Assembly: GCA_021781795.1 (NCBI GenBank)
Contig: JAJXWA010000005.1
Span: forward strand, 47,657 to 111,656
Length of the DNA: 64,000 bases
Source: Acidobacteriota bacterium
GTDB lineage: Bacteria; Acidobacteriota; Terriglobia; Terriglobales; Acidobacteriaceae
Direction: 5' to 3'
A model generated the notes under the pieces. It ran no database searches. It saw only the letters and a program-made list of their open reading frames with translations, and had not been told where the DNA came from. The position numbers and the translations under genes were made by a program. Positions 29,468 to 38,354 of the stretch are shown here, piece by piece (within the stretch, counting starts at the first letter, position 1; each line of letters starts with the position of its first letter).

Positions 29468-30928
29468 ATGGCAGACCCGCAATGCGACATCGGCCTCATC
29501 GGCCTTGCAGTCATGGGACAGAACCTTGTCCTCAACATGAATGACCACGGCTTCAAGGTGGCCGTCTTCAACCGCACCGTCTCCAAGGTCGACGACTTCA
29601 TCGCCAATGAGGCCAAGGGCACGCAGGTTGTCGGCGCGCACTCCGCGCAGGAGCTCGCCAGCCTGCTCAAGCGCCCGCGCCGCGTCATGCTCATGGTCAA
29701 GGCCGGCGACACCGTCGACCAGATGATCGACCACGTGCTGCCTTACCTTGAAGCCGGCGACATCATCATCGACGGCGGCAACTCGCTCTTCACTGACTCC
29801 AACCGCCGCACCAAAGACCTCGCTGCCAAAGGCATCCTCTTCATCGGCACCGGCGTCTCCGGCGGCGAAGAAGGCGCGCGTCGCGGTCCCTCCATCATGC
29901 CCGGCGGCAATCCCGCCGCATGGCCGCACGTCAAGCCCATCTTCCAGGCCATCGCCGCCAAGGTTGAAGACGGCACCCCCTGTTGCGACTGGGTCGGCGA
30001 AGACGGCGCAGGACACTACGTCAAGATGGTCCACAACGGCATCGAGTACGGCGACATGCAGCTCATCTGCGAAGCCTACGACCTGCTCCAGCGCGGCCTC
30101 GGACTCACTCCCGACGAACTGCACACCGTCTTCGCCGATTGGAACAAGGGCGAGCTCGACAGCTACCTCATCGAAATCTCCCGCGACATCTTCGCGAAGA
30201 AGGATGAAGATGGCCAGCCCCTCGTCGACAAAATCCTCGACACCGCCGGCCAGAAGGGCACCGGCAAATGGACCGTCATCAGTGCCCTCGACACCGGTCA
30301 GCCTGTCACCCTCATCGGCGAGTCGGTCTTTGCGCGCTGCCTCTCGGCTCTCAAGGAGGAGCGCGTCGTTGCCTCAGCCGCCCTCAAGGGACCCAAGGCA
30401 AAACCCGCCGTCGGAGACCGCGCCGCGTTCATTGAGAATGTGCGCCGCGCCCTCTACTGCTCCAAGATCATCTCCTACGCGCAAGGCTACATGCTGCTCA
30501 AGGCAGCCGCAAAGGAGAATGGCTGGAACCTCAACATGGGCGGCATCGCTCTCATGTGGCGCGGCGGCTGCATCATCCGCAGCCAGTTCCTCGGCAACAT
30601 CAAGGCTGCCTTCGATAAAAAGAAGAACCTCGACAATCTCCTCCTCGACAAGTTCTTCTCGCGCGCCGTCAACAAGTATCAGGCCTCCTGGCGCAAAGCG
30701 GTCACTGCCGCCATCAAGCTCGGCGTCCCCACTCCGGCCTTCGCCACCGCGCTCGCCTTCTTTGACGGCTATCGCACCGCCCGCCTGCCTCAGAACCTGC
30801 TCCAGGCCCAGCGCGACTACTTCGGCGCGCACACCTACGAGCGCGTTGACCAACCCCGCGGCCAGTTCTTCCATACCAACTGGACCGGCCACGGAGGCCG
30901 CGTCGCCTCGACCACCTACAACGTGTAA
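29468..30928 (+). CDS. gnd: 6-phosphogluconate dehydrogenase, decarboxylating, long form
   Basis: 486 residues, the standard long NADP-type enzyme. It converts 6-phosphogluconate to ribulose 5-phosphate with CO2 release. [12 protein letters not shown] at the N-terminus is followed by F-N-R-T, the NADP-favouring turn. The catalytic motifs are [14 protein letters not shown] and [16 protein letters not shown], and the all-helical C-terminal half ends in G-Q-F-F-H-T-N-W. It is embedded in the pectin region, 57 bases after a GH28 gene, and is a second enzyme for the step also served by the short form at 15113. Confidence 0.95.
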   Translation: MADPQCDIGLIGLAVMGQNLVLNMNDHGFKVAVFNRTVSKVDDFIANEAKGTQVVGAHSAQELASLLKRPRRVMLMVKAGDTVDQMIDHVLPYLEAGDIIIDGGNSLFTDSNRRTKDLAAKGILFIGTGVSGGEEGARRGPSIMPGGNPAAWPHVKPIFQAIAAKVEDGTPCCDWVGEDGAGHYVKMVHNGIEYGDMQLICEAYDLLQRGLGLTPDELHTVFADWNKGELDSYLIEISRDIFAKKDEDGQPLVDKILDTAGQKGTGKWTVISALDTGQPVTLIGESVFARCLSALKEERVVASAALKGPKAKPAVGDRAAFIENVRRALYCSKIISYAQGYMLLKAAAKENGWNLNMGGIALMWRGGCIIRSQFLGNIKAAFDKKKNLDNLLLDKFFSRAVNKYQASWRKAVTAAIKLGVPTPAFATALAFFDGYRTARLPQNLLQAQRDYFGAHTYERVDQPRGQFFHTNWTGHGGRVASTTYNV

Positions 30929-30954
30929 CGCATCGCGCGCTGCACATCATCAAA

Positions 30955-30983
30955 AAGGGGATGCTGCCTCGCTGCATCCCCTT
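30955..30983. terminator. Bidirectional terminator
   Basis: AAGGGGATGC (30955-30964) is a perfect complement of GCATCCCCTT (30974-30983) with a 9-base loop. It stands between the convergent gnd and GH28-CE8 genes. The A-run before it gives a T-run on the reverse strand, so it fits a terminator best for the reverse gene. Confidence 0.75.
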
Positions 30984-31034
30984 CGTATTTCCGCTCGATG
31001 TCCGCCGCTTCCGCTGCAGATCATTGCCGCCTCG

Positions 31035-33395
31035 TTACTTCGCCTCCGCCCGCAGCGTCGCCGGCGTCCACTTGTCCTTGCCGCGCAAGAACACTGCCGG
31101 CGCATACTGCTGCGTCTGCTCCGCCGTCAGAAACTTCGTATGCGAGTCACGCGCAGCGCGGTTCGCACCGGGCCCCGTCGATCCATACTCCGCGAATAAC
31201 GCTGTCTCGAGCGAATGCGTTTCACCCGGGTGCCATTCGCTCCAACCCGCTGCATCGATGTGTGGGCCCATCTCCGTACTCAGAACCACCACCGTCGCAT
31301 ACGGCCGCCATGGCCGCCCCAGATACACCGCGCCGGTCTCCGCCTGATCGCCCGTCAACGTACACCGGTTCAGCACAAACCCCGAATCCTCACCCGGAAA
31401 ATGCTTCGACTGCGCCGTAACGAATCCGCCATGGTGCGGCGTGCTGTGGATCTCGCAGTGGTCAAACACTGCCTTGCCATCGCCAAAAATGAAATCGACA
31501 TTCCCCTCGACATAGCAATCAGAGAAATACTGCCGCGCTGGCTCACACGCCGTGTCGCCATCCTTGCAGTCGCGGCTCCCCGCAAACACCGTGTCCTGAT
31601 TCCCCAGCAACCGCACGTTGTGGAACTCCGCCCGGTCGCCCCGCACCAGCAGCGCCAGCGCCTGCGAGCCCGCAGGCAGTTGCGGATGCGTCCGGTTGAA
31701 GTCATTTTGAAAAGTGATGTTCTCCGCGAAAAAATCATCCCCTGTCACATTCACCGTCGCCGAGTGCAGCGTCCCGCCGCTCGTGCCCGCGCTGCGGTCA
31801 TTCACCACCACCGTCTCCCGCGCATCCTCCCGCGCACTGCGCAGCGTGATATGCGACTTGGCAATCGTCAGCACCTCGCGATAAGTCCCCGGCCCCACGA
31901 TAATCTCCGCGCCACCCTCCGGCGCTGCATCCACCGCGCTCTGGATCGTCGTGTACTCCGCCGTCCCATCCTTTGCTACATACAGCGCCTTGTCCACTGG
32001 AGGAGCGTTGCCCGCCATCTCCGGCGCAGTGTCCGTGTCCGCGAACGGCACAAACCGTCCCTCACAGTTCAGCGGCATTCCCGCCTCTGCGTTCGGCATC
32101 GCCGTCACGGTCACATCCTCACCCGCTGGTTCCAGGTTGCCCTTGCGCAGCCCCACCGCGATCGCCGCATCCTTGCTCGTCATCTTCGAATGCGCCTGGT
32201 CTTCGGCAAAAACGTTGTCCAGCGTCAGTTGCAGCTGGTGTTCCGCATCCGCACCCAGAAACGTGTACGTCCCCGCCGTCAGAATGTGCACATCGCTCAA
32301 CGTGATGTCGCGATACTCCGGAATCAAATCCCCGCCCAGCCTCGTGTACAGCGGCGTGAAGAACAGCGGATTCTTCGTCTCGCGAATACACACATCGCGA
32401 TACACCACGTCGTGCACCAGGCCGCCGCGGCTCCGGTCCGACTTGATGCGAATGCCATTGTCCGCCCCGTCAATCGTCAGGTCCTCCACCAGCATGTGAT
32501 CCACGCCGCCGTTCGTCCCGCTCCCGATCGACATCCCATGTCCCGTATAGAAATGGTTGTGCAGAATCGAAATGTTCTGCGCCGGTCCCGCCGCGCTCGA
32601 CTTCACCGCTACATCGTCATCCCCCGCATGAATAAAGCAGTGCGTGATCGTCACATTGCGCGACGACCCCGGATCAATCCCGTCCGTATTCCGTGCCGTC
32701 TTCGGCGTCATGATCTTCACGCCCCACGCCGTAAATCCATCCGTCTGGTTCACCGCCACATGGAACCCCGGCGAATTGCGCAGTGTAATCCGGTACAGCG
32801 TAAAGTTCTTCGCGCCGCGCAGAATGATCATCCATGGCACACTCTGATTGCGGTCCGTCACTTTCGCTTCGTGCGCCAGGTCCCACCATGTCACCTTCTG
32901 CCCTAGCAACGTCGCGCCGCCGCGCCCGTCGATCGACCCATCGCCCATGATCCCGCTGTTCTCCACGCCGTCGCCCAGGATCAGCGGCCTGCATCCATGC
33001 CCCTTCGCGCTCACAATCCCGCAGCTTCCCGGCGCCAGGTCATACACCCGCGGATCGCGCGAGCCCACCAGCGCCGTGTGCGCCTCCACCACAAGCGTCA
33101 CGCCGGAGCGCAGCTCCAGCGGCCCGCTCAGAAACACATCCTTCGCCCCGTCCGCGCGCAGGTACACACCCTCACCTGCCGCGCACCCATCCATCGCCTT
33201 CTGAATCCGCGTCGTATCCAGCCGCGTCTCATCGCCCAAAGCAATCACGCCTCCCGGCGCCGCAATTTCCGCCGTAAGCGTCACGCACGCCGTCGGCAGG
33301 TGCGGCTCCTTCACAGTGCGCGTATCCTGCGCCGCCGCGCTCCACGACAATCCCGCCACGATCAGCCAACCCGTCATCCACCTGCATGTCCGCAT
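31035..33395 (-). CDS. Exported polygalacturonase-pectin methylesterase fusion (GH28-CE8)
   Basis: 786 residues from the ATG at 33395, chosen for the GGAGAG before it and the signal peptide (W-M-T-G-W-L-I-V-A-G-L-S-W-S-A-A-A-Q) right after; an ATG at 33407 is possible. Residues about 45-430 are a GH28 beta-helix with all four signatures: N-T-D-G-I-D, G-D-D-D-V-A, G-H-G-M-S-I-G-S and R-I-K-S. Residues about 480-786 are a CE8 pectin methylesterase: Y-T-T-I-Q-S-A-V, G-N-Q-D-T-V-F, V-D-F-I-F-G-D-G and Y-L-G-R-P-W-R-P. One protein could remove methyl esters and then cut the homogalacturonan chain outside the inner membrane. It is divergent from kdgK across a region with two operator sites. Confidence 0.93.
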   Translation of the reverse strand: MRTCRWMTGWLIVAGLSWSAAAQDTRTVKEPHLPTACVTLTAEIAAPGGVIALGDETRLDTTRIQKAMDGCAAGEGVYLRADGAKDVFLSGPLELRSGVTLVVEAHTALVGSRDPRVYDLAPGSCGIVSAKGHGCRPLILGDGVENSGIMGDGSIDGRGGATLLGQKVTWWDLAHEAKVTDRNQSVPWMIILRGAKNFTLYRITLRNSPGFHVAVNQTDGFTAWGVKIMTPKTARNTDGIDPGSSRNVTITHCFIHAGDDDVAVKSSAAGPAQNISILHNHFYTGHGMSIGSGTNGGVDHMLVEDLTIDGADNGIRIKSDRSRGGLVHDVVYRDVCIRETKNPLFFTPLYTRLGGDLIPEYRDITLSDVHILTAGTYTFLGADAEHQLQLTLDNVFAEDQAHSKMTSKDAAIAVGLRKGNLEPAGEDVTVTAMPNAEAGMPLNCEGRFVPFADTDTAPEMAGNAPPVDKALYVAKDGTAEYTTIQSAVDAAPEGGAEIIVGPGTYREVLTIAKSHITLRSAREDARETVVVNDRSAGTSGGTLHSATVNVTGDDFFAENITFQNDFNRTHPQLPAGSQALALLVRGDRAEFHNVRLLGNQDTVFAGSRDCKDGDTACEPARQYFSDCYVEGNVDFIFGDGKAVFDHCEIHSTPHHGGFVTAQSKHFPGEDSGFVLNRCTLTGDQAETGAVYLGRPWRPYATVVVLSTEMGPHIDAAGWSEWHPGETHSLETALFAEYGSTGPGANRAARDSHTKFLTAEQTQQYAPAVFLRGKDKWTPATLRAEAK

Positions 33396-33454
33396 CGCTC
33401 TCTCCATCCTCGTTTCGCAGATTGCCTCCCGTCGCGCTCCCGGTTTACTGCGCC

Positions 33455-33469
33455 GATGAGGACTGACCA
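33455..33469. promoter_or_regulatory. Predicted GntR/FadR-type operator, site 2
   Basis: GATGAGGACTGACCA, a degenerate copy of TTAGAGGTCRGACCA. It lies about 15-29 bases downstream of the predicted -10 of the GH28-CE8 gene, where a bound repressor would block the start of transcription. Confidence 0.45.
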
Positions 33470-33483
33470 CTGAACCCTCCCAC

Positions 33484-33512
33484 TCTACAGGAATTCCGCA
33501 CCATCCCGTCAA
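33484..33512 (-). promoter_or_regulatory. Candidate promoter of the GH28-CE8 gene
   Basis: On the reverse strand TTGACG (33507-33512) is followed after 17 bases by TGTAGA (33484-33489). The -35 is good and the -10 is weak. Operator site 2 sits just downstream. Confidence 0.4.
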
Positions 33513-33643
33513 CCCAGCATCCCGGCTCCATCGCCACGTTCCATCCATGGCCTCTGACAATGCCGATTTGACAATGTTTGCACGCGCCTCCAGTCCGCTC
33601 CACGGAATCTCCTACCCTTCGCGCCCCTCGACAAAGTTTGCCA

Positions 33644-33673
33644 TTGCTGGTCCGACCTCTAAGAGGCTACAAT
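33644..33673 (+). promoter_or_regulatory. Candidate kdgK promoter with operator site 3 in the spacer
   Basis: TTGCTG (33644-33649) and TACAAT (33668-33673) are separated by 18 bases. The spacer and the end of the -35 hold the reverse-strand element TTAGAGGTCGGACCA (33648-33662). A protein bound there would exclude RNA polymerase, the classic layout of a repressor site. Confidence 0.6.
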
Positions 33674-33848
33674 GGCTGGGACCAGAAGAAGCGTCCCTGC
33701 TGCATCCTCCAGCTTTGCTGTCTCCCGGCACAAAGTCGCACAATGGACGGCGCAGTCTTCGCACCGCTCGCATGGGGATCATCGCCTGCGTGTGCGCCTC
33801 AGTGAAACGAACTTGCGTGGCCCATCGGCCAAAGGAGAACGGAGAAAT

Positions 33849-34931
33849 ATGTCGCTCGGATTCACCATCCCGCAAAAGGGTGCTTTGGACTTTCTTTCAC
33901 TCGGCGCGCTCGTCCACCGCGTCGACCCCGGCATCATCCCCTTCCGCAAGGCCACGCAGGCCGCCATCCACGTCAGCGGCGGCGAGTTCAACGTGGCCGC
34001 CAATCTCTCCGACTGCTTCGGCCTCCGCACCGGCATCGCCTCCGCCATGGTCAACTACCCCATCGGCGATCTCATCGCCGAGCGCGTCCGCGCCATGGGC
34101 GTCCGTCCCTTCTATCGCACCTTCCAGCATGACGGCGTGCGCGGCCCCAACATGGCCGCCGTCTACAGCGACCAGGGCCTCGGCGTCCGCGCTCCCGTTG
34201 TCTTCTACAACCGCTGCAACGAAGCCGCCGCGCAGCTCAAGCCCGGCGACTTCGACTGGAAGGCCATCTTCGGCGACGGCGTCCGCTGGTTCCACTCCGG
34301 CGGCATCTTCGCCGCGCTCTCTGAGTCCACCGCGGAGCTCGCCATCGAGGCCATGAAGGCCGCCCGCAAGGCCGGCGCCATCTGCTCCTTCGATCTCAAC
34401 TACCGCGAAAAGCTCTGGAAGATTGGCGGCGGCGCGGATCACGCGCAAAAGACCCTCGCCTCCATTGTCGAAAACGTCGACGTCCTCGTCGGCAACGAAG
34501 AGGACCTGCAAAAGGGCCTCGGCTTCATCGGTCCCGAGGTCGCCTCGCACTCCAAGCTCGACCCCTCCGTCTTCCTCGCCATGATCGAGAAAGTCGTCAA
34601 GCGCTTCCCGCACGTCAAAGTCGTCGCCACCACCCTCCGCGAAGTCCACACCACCAATCGCCACAGTTGGAGCGCCGTCGCCTGGGTCAACGGCAAAGCC
34701 GTCCACGCGCCCACTGCGGAACTCAATGTCCTCGACCGCGTCGGCGGCGGCGACGGCTTCGCAGCCGGCTTCATCTACGGCCTCCTCCACGGCGAATCGC
34801 CCGAGGAAGCCATCAATCTCGGCTGGGCCCACGGCGCGCTCATGACCACCTTCCCCGGCGACACCACCATGGCTACCGTGGAGCAGGTCCGAGCCTTCGC
34901 CGCAGGCGGCTCCGCACGCATCCAGCGCTGA
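33849..34931 (+). CDS. kdgK: 2-Keto-3-deoxygluconate kinase (PfkB family)
   Basis: 360 residues from the ATG at 33849 (GGAGAAAT upstream). PfkB/ribokinase-fold sugar kinase that would phosphorylate 2-keto-3-deoxygluconate to KDPG, the shared last step of galacturonate and glucuronate breakdown. The N-terminal G-G-E-F-N-V-A-A-N-L-S contacts sugar; F-D-L-N-Y-R-E-K-L-W is the mid-chain sugar site; the C-terminal D-R-V-G-G-G-D-G-F-A-A-G-F holds the anion hole and catalytic aspartate. Specificity rests on the pectin gene context as well as sequence. It is followed by a GH28 gene 47 bases later. Confidence 0.9.
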   Translation: MSLGFTIPQKGALDFLSLGALVHRVDPGIIPFRKATQAAIHVSGGEFNVAANLSDCFGLRTGIASAMVNYPIGDLIAERVRAMGVRPFYRTFQHDGVRGPNMAAVYSDQGLGVRAPVVFYNRCNEAAAQLKPGDFDWKAIFGDGVRWFHSGGIFAALSESTAELAIEAMKAARKAGAICSFDLNYREKLWKIGGGADHAQKTLASIVENVDVLVGNEEDLQKGLGFIGPEVASHSKLDPSVFLAMIEKVVKRFPHVKVVATTLREVHTTNRHSWSAVAWVNGKAVHAPTAELNVLDRVGGGDGFAAGFIYGLLHGESPEEAINLGWAHGALMTTFPGDTTMATVEQVRAFAAGGSARIQR

Positions 34932-34978
34932 TGGTCCATGTGCCGATCGATCTCAACCGAACGCTTCAAGGAGACTCT

Positions 34979-36271
34979 GTGATTGCACTCCGTACTTCCC
35001 GCATCGGCAGAGCGGCAGCAGCAGCTCTGCCCGCGCTGCTCCTCATTGCCTTCTCGACCGCGCTCCACGCCGCGCCCGTTTGCGATCCCCACGCCTATGG
35101 CGCCAAGGCCGATGGCAAGACCAAGGACACTGCAGCCATCCAGTCCGCTATCGACGCCTGCGAGAAGCAGGGCGGCGGCACCGTGCGCCTCACCGCGGGC
35201 ACCTGGCTCAGCGCGCCCATCGTCCTCAAGAGCAACATCACTCTCCACCTCGACAAAGGCGCCACGCTGCTCGGTTCGCCCGACCACGCCGACTACCCCG
35301 CCAAGACCGAGTTCCGCGCGCCCGGCTATCAATCGCTCGTCAGCGCCACCAACGCAGACAACATCGCCATCACCGGCGAGGGCACCATCGACGGCAACGG
35401 CGAAAGCTGGTGGCAGGAAGCCCGCTCCATTCACGACCACGGCATCCTCGGCTCCAGCTACAGCCGTCCGCGTCTCGTCGTCCTCGACCACTGCAAACAC
35501 ATCCGCATCGAAGGCGTCACCATTCAGAACTCGCCCATGTGGCAGCTCGTCCCCTACTACTCCGATGACGTTCTCATCAAGAACGTCCGCATCCTCGCCC
35601 CGCAGCACGCCCCCAATACAGACGCCGTCGATCCCTTCTCCTCATCCAACGTCATCATCGATCACCTCTACGCCGACGTAGGCGACGACGACATCGCGAT
35701 CAAGTCCGGCGCCATCAACTCGCCCGGCCCCGACGCGCCCAGCCGCAACATCACCATCACCGACTGCACCTTCCTCCACGGCCACGGCCTCTCCGTCGGC
35801 AGCGAGCTCGCCGGCGGCGCGCAGAACATCCGCGCCGAGCGCGTCACCTTCGACGGCACCGACAACGGCATCCGCGTCAAAGCCAACCGCGACCGCGGCA
35901 ACAACGTCGGCAACCTCGTCTTCCGCGACATCCAGATGAAGAACGTCAAGAACGCGCTCATCATCAGCGAGTACTATCCGAAAATCATGCCCGAGGCCGG
36001 CGTCTCCGCGCAGCCCATCGGCCGCCTCACGCCCTACTTCCACGACATCACCATCGAGAACATCACCGCGACGAACATTCAGAATGCCGGCGCCATCGTC
36101 GGTCTCCCTGAAGTTCCAGTCGGCAACGTCGTCCTGCGCAACGTGCAGATTAGCGCGCAAAAGGGCCTCTTCATCGGCTTCGCTCACGTCACCGGCGCCA
36201 AGGTCCTCGTGCAGGCCCAGGAAGGCCAGCCCATCACCCAGCTCGAAGGTGCCGAAGTCTCCTTGAAGTAA
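34979..36271 (+). CDS. Exported polygalacturonase, GH28
   Basis: 430 residues from a GTG at 34979, favoured over an ATG at 34931 because AAGGAG sits 5 bases before the GTG and the signal peptide begins there (R-I-G-R-A-A-A-A-A-L-P-A-L-L-L-I-A-F). The mature part opens with A-Y-G-A-K-A-D-G-K-T-K-D-T. All four GH28 signatures are intact: N-T-D-A-V-D, G-D-D-D-I-A, G-H-G-L-S-V-G-S and R-V-K-A. It should hydrolyse polygalacturonate or oligogalacturonides in the periplasm or outside. Probably co-transcribed with kdgK. Confidence 0.92.
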   Translation: MIALRTSRIGRAAAAALPALLLIAFSTALHAAPVCDPHAYGAKADGKTKDTAAIQSAIDACEKQGGGTVRLTAGTWLSAPIVLKSNITLHLDKGATLLGSPDHADYPAKTEFRAPGYQSLVSATNADNIAITGEGTIDGNGESWWQEARSIHDHGILGSSYSRPRLVVLDHCKHIRIEGVTIQNSPMWQLVPYYSDDVLIKNVRILAPQHAPNTDAVDPFSSSNVIIDHLYADVGDDDIAIKSGAINSPGPDAPSRNITITDCTFLHGHGLSVGSELAGGAQNIRAERVTFDGTDNGIRVKANRDRGNNVGNLVFRDIQMKNVKNALIISEYYPKIMPEAGVSAQPIGRLTPYFHDITIENITATNIQNAGAIVGLPEVPVGNVVLRNVQISAQKGLFIGFAHVTGAKVLVQAQEGQPITQLEGAEVSLK

Positions 36272-36311
36272 TTTGACCCCTGCCGGTCGCCACGACAATT
36301 GAGACTTGCTT

Positions 36312-36343
36312 CTCCCCCGCCGCTCCGTTACAAAGGCGGGGAG
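36312..36343 (+). terminator. Possible hairpin terminator after the GH28 gene
   Basis: CTCCCCCGCC (36312-36321) can pair with GGCGGGGAG (36335-36343) with one bulged C. It lies 40 bases past the stop and 92 bases before the amidohydrolase, without a T-run. It may terminate or attenuate. Confidence 0.35.
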
Positions 36344-36434
36344 ACGAATCTCCTCAAATCTTCGTGCGCGACCGGATTTTTTCTGGTCTGCGCACTCTCC
36401 GTTTGATCCACCCACTTTCCTGGAGGCCGCAGAC

Positions 36435-37529
36435 ATGCAGCGCAGAGACCTTCTCAAGAGCGCAACCTTCGCCGTCGCCGCGCAGGCGCTCGGCACCATT
36501 GCCACCTCCGCACAGCCATCTGCCGCGCAAACCCCCACCAGCAAGCGCCTTGGCAAAATCGCCCTCGAAGAGCACTTCATGGTGCCCGAGTTTGTCCCCT
36601 ACTTCGAGGAAACCTATCCCAACATCAGTCCCGAGATCGCCAAACTCGGCCTCGCCGCCCTGCTGGACCTGGGCGACCACCGCATCGAAGTGATGGACCA
36701 GAATGGCGTCGACTACTCCGTCCTCTCGCTCTCCGGCCCCGGCGTGCAGATTGAGAAAGACACCGCCGTCGCCGTGAAGCGCGCCAAGTGGGTCAACGAC
36801 TTTCTCTCAAAGGAAATCCAGAAGCGCCCCACCCGCTTCGGTGGCCTCGCGCATCTGGCCATGCAGAACCCCGCTGAAGCCGCCAGCGAGCTCGAGCGCT
36901 GCATCCGGGGCCTCGGCTTTCAGGGCGCCATGATCAACGGCCAGACCAACGGCGAGTATCTCGACCTCGACAAGTTCTCCGTCTTCTGGGAGCGCGCCGC
37001 CGCGCTGGAAGCGCCCATTTACATCCACCCCGGCAACCCCGTCGACCATCCCGCCATGTACGCGGACCATCCCGAGCTCTGGGGCCCGGTCTGCAGTTGG
37101 GCCTTTGAAACCGGGACGCATGCGCTGCGCCTGGTCTTCGCAGGCGTCTTCGAGCGCTACCCAAAGGCGCGCGTCATCCTTGGCCACATGGGAGAAACCC
37201 TGCCTCTCAACCTGTGGCGCTTTGATAGCCGCTGGCCCATCTCCCACCGCGGCTCTATGACGCTCGCCGAGCCGCCCTCGTTCTATATCAAGCGCAACAT
37301 CGCCATCACCACATCCGGCGTCTGTTCTGACATCTCACTCCGCTGCGCGCTCGACAGCATGGGCGCGGAGAACGTCATGTTCTCGATCGATTATCCGTTT
37401 GAGAAAACGCCCGTGGCCGCGGCGTTCATTGAGAACGCGCGCATCACCGAAACCGAACGCCAGCAGGTCGCCTCCGGCAACGCAAAGCGCATCCTCAAGA
37501 TCACGCGGCCCATCGGCCCCAGCGCCTGA
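36435..37529 (+). CDS. Exported amidohydrolase of the resorcylate decarboxylase/ACMSD type
   Basis: 364 residues from the ATG at 36435 (GGAGG upstream). The N-terminus M-Q-R-R-D-L-L-K-S-A-T-F-A-V-A-A-Q-A is a Tat-like signal with twin arginines. The amidohydrolase-2 domain begins K-I-A-L-E-E-H-F-M-V-P-E-F, as in gamma-resorcylate and 2,3-dihydroxybenzoate decarboxylases. Later ligands are I-H-P-G-N-P, L-G-H-M-G-E and F-S-I-D-Y-P-F-E. The family's metal-dependent non-oxidative decarboxylases are normally cytoplasmic, so the export signal is odd. Its place between pectin genes suggests action on an aromatic ester group or another plant-wall acid, but substrate is unknown. Confidence 0.85.
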   Translation: MQRRDLLKSATFAVAAQALGTIATSAQPSAAQTPTSKRLGKIALEEHFMVPEFVPYFEETYPNISPEIAKLGLAALLDLGDHRIEVMDQNGVDYSVLSLSGPGVQIEKDTAVAVKRAKWVNDFLSKEIQKRPTRFGGLAHLAMQNPAEAASELERCIRGLGFQGAMINGQTNGEYLDLDKFSVFWERAAALEAPIYIHPGNPVDHPAMYADHPELWGPVCSWAFETGTHALRLVFAGVFERYPKARVILGHMGETLPLNLWRFDSRWPISHRGSMTLAEPPSFYIKRNIAITTSGVCSDISLRCALDSMGAENVMFSIDYPFEKTPVAAAFIENARITETERQQVASGNAKRILKITRPIGPSA

Positions 37530-37532
37530 AGG

Positions 37533-38306
37533 CTACTGGTTCACGCCGCTCGCCAGGAAGCCGCCATCCACCACCAGCGTCTCGCCCGTCACAAACGACG
37601 CCGCATCCGACGCCAGATAGATCGCCGCGCCAATCAGCTCTTCCGTCTTCCCAAAGCGCCCCATCGGCGTGCGCATCAGCAGCTCCTGCCCGCGCGGTGT
37701 GCTGTCCAGCAGATTCGCGTTCAGCTCCGTGCGAAACACCCCCGGCGCAATCGCATTCACCGTGATCCCTTTGCGCGACCATTCCACCGCCAGCGACCGC
37801 GTCAGCGACATCACCGCCGCCTTGCTCGCCGCATACGCCGCCACTTCATGCAGCGCCACAAAGCTGTTCAGCGAAGCGATGTTGATGATGCGCCCGTAGC
37901 CGCGCTCCAGCATGTGCGCGCCAAACACCTGGCATGCGCGCAGCGTTCCCGTCAGGTTCGTGTCCAGAATCCCGTTCCACTCCTCTTCCGTCACGCTGAT
38001 CGTCGGCGTCCGCTTGATGCGCCCCGCGCAGTTAATCAGAATGTCCACCTTGCCCAGGCTCTTTACCGTCTCGGCCAGCAGCGTCTCCAGCGACTTCCTG
38101 TCGCACACATCCGACGCAATCCGCAGCGTCTTCCGCCCGAGCTTTTCAATCGCTGCCGCCGTCTCCTCCACCTGCTGCGGCCGCCGCGCCGTGGCCACCA
38201 CATTCGCGCCCGCTTCCGCCAGGCCAAGGCTCATCGCGCGGCCAATGCCCGAGGTGCCACCCGTCACCACCGCTACCTTGCCGTCAAGGCTCAACAAATT
38301 CGCCAT
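37533..38306 (-). CDS. Short-chain dehydrogenase, KduD-like or fructuronate reductase
   Basis: 257 residues. Classical SDR: cofactor motif V-T-G-G-T-S-G-I-G (residues 15-23), N-C-A-G, and catalytic Ser with Y-A-A-S-K. It resembles KduD (2-dehydro-3-deoxy-D-gluconate 5-dehydrogenase). B. subtilis UxuB/YjmF, a mannonate oxidoreductase, is also an SDR, and being last in a uxaC-exuT-uxaE operon makes fructuronate reductase an equal candidate. I leave the symbol empty for this reason. The ATG at 38306 has GGAGA upstream; the stop is 4 bases from the convergent amidohydrolase gene. Confidence 0.88.
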   Translation of the reverse strand: MANLLSLDGKVAVVTGGTSGIGRAMSLGLAEAGANVVATARRPQQVEETAAAIEKLGRKTLRIASDVCDRKSLETLLAETVKSLGKVDILINCAGRIKRTPTISVTEEEWNGILDTNLTGTLRACQVFGAHMLERGYGRIINIASLNSFVALHEVAAYAASKAAVMSLTRSLAVEWSRKGITVNAIAPGVFRTELNANLLDSTPRGQELLMRTPMGRFGKTEELIGAAIYLASDAASFVTGETLVVDGGFLASGVNQ

Positions 38307-38354
38307 TCTACCGTCTCCATCTTTCCGGGCCGCATCGATCGCGTGGCCTCGTTC

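Larger units (their letters stand above)
33396..33848. other. Divergent control region between GH28-CE8 and kdgK
   Basis: This 453-base stretch has no convincing gene of its own; in-frame extension of kdgK to 33672 would put its start inside a -10 box. It holds a promoter for each side (reverse near 33484-33512, forward near 33644-33673), two copies of the GntR-type operator, and two TGACAAT elements at 33556 and 33570. The kdgK mRNA would have a leader of about 170 bases. Confidence 0.6.

Noticed and set aside
33672..33848. Longer N-terminus of KdgK starting at 33672
   Set aside because: The ATG would lie within the predicted -10 box, the extra 59 residues are unlike the family, and the ATG at 33849 has a proper ribosome-binding site.
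36370..36395. TGGTCTGCGCA upstream of the amidohydrolase as a fifth GntR operator
   Set aside because: Only one half-site matches and the flanking bases differ from the other four sites.
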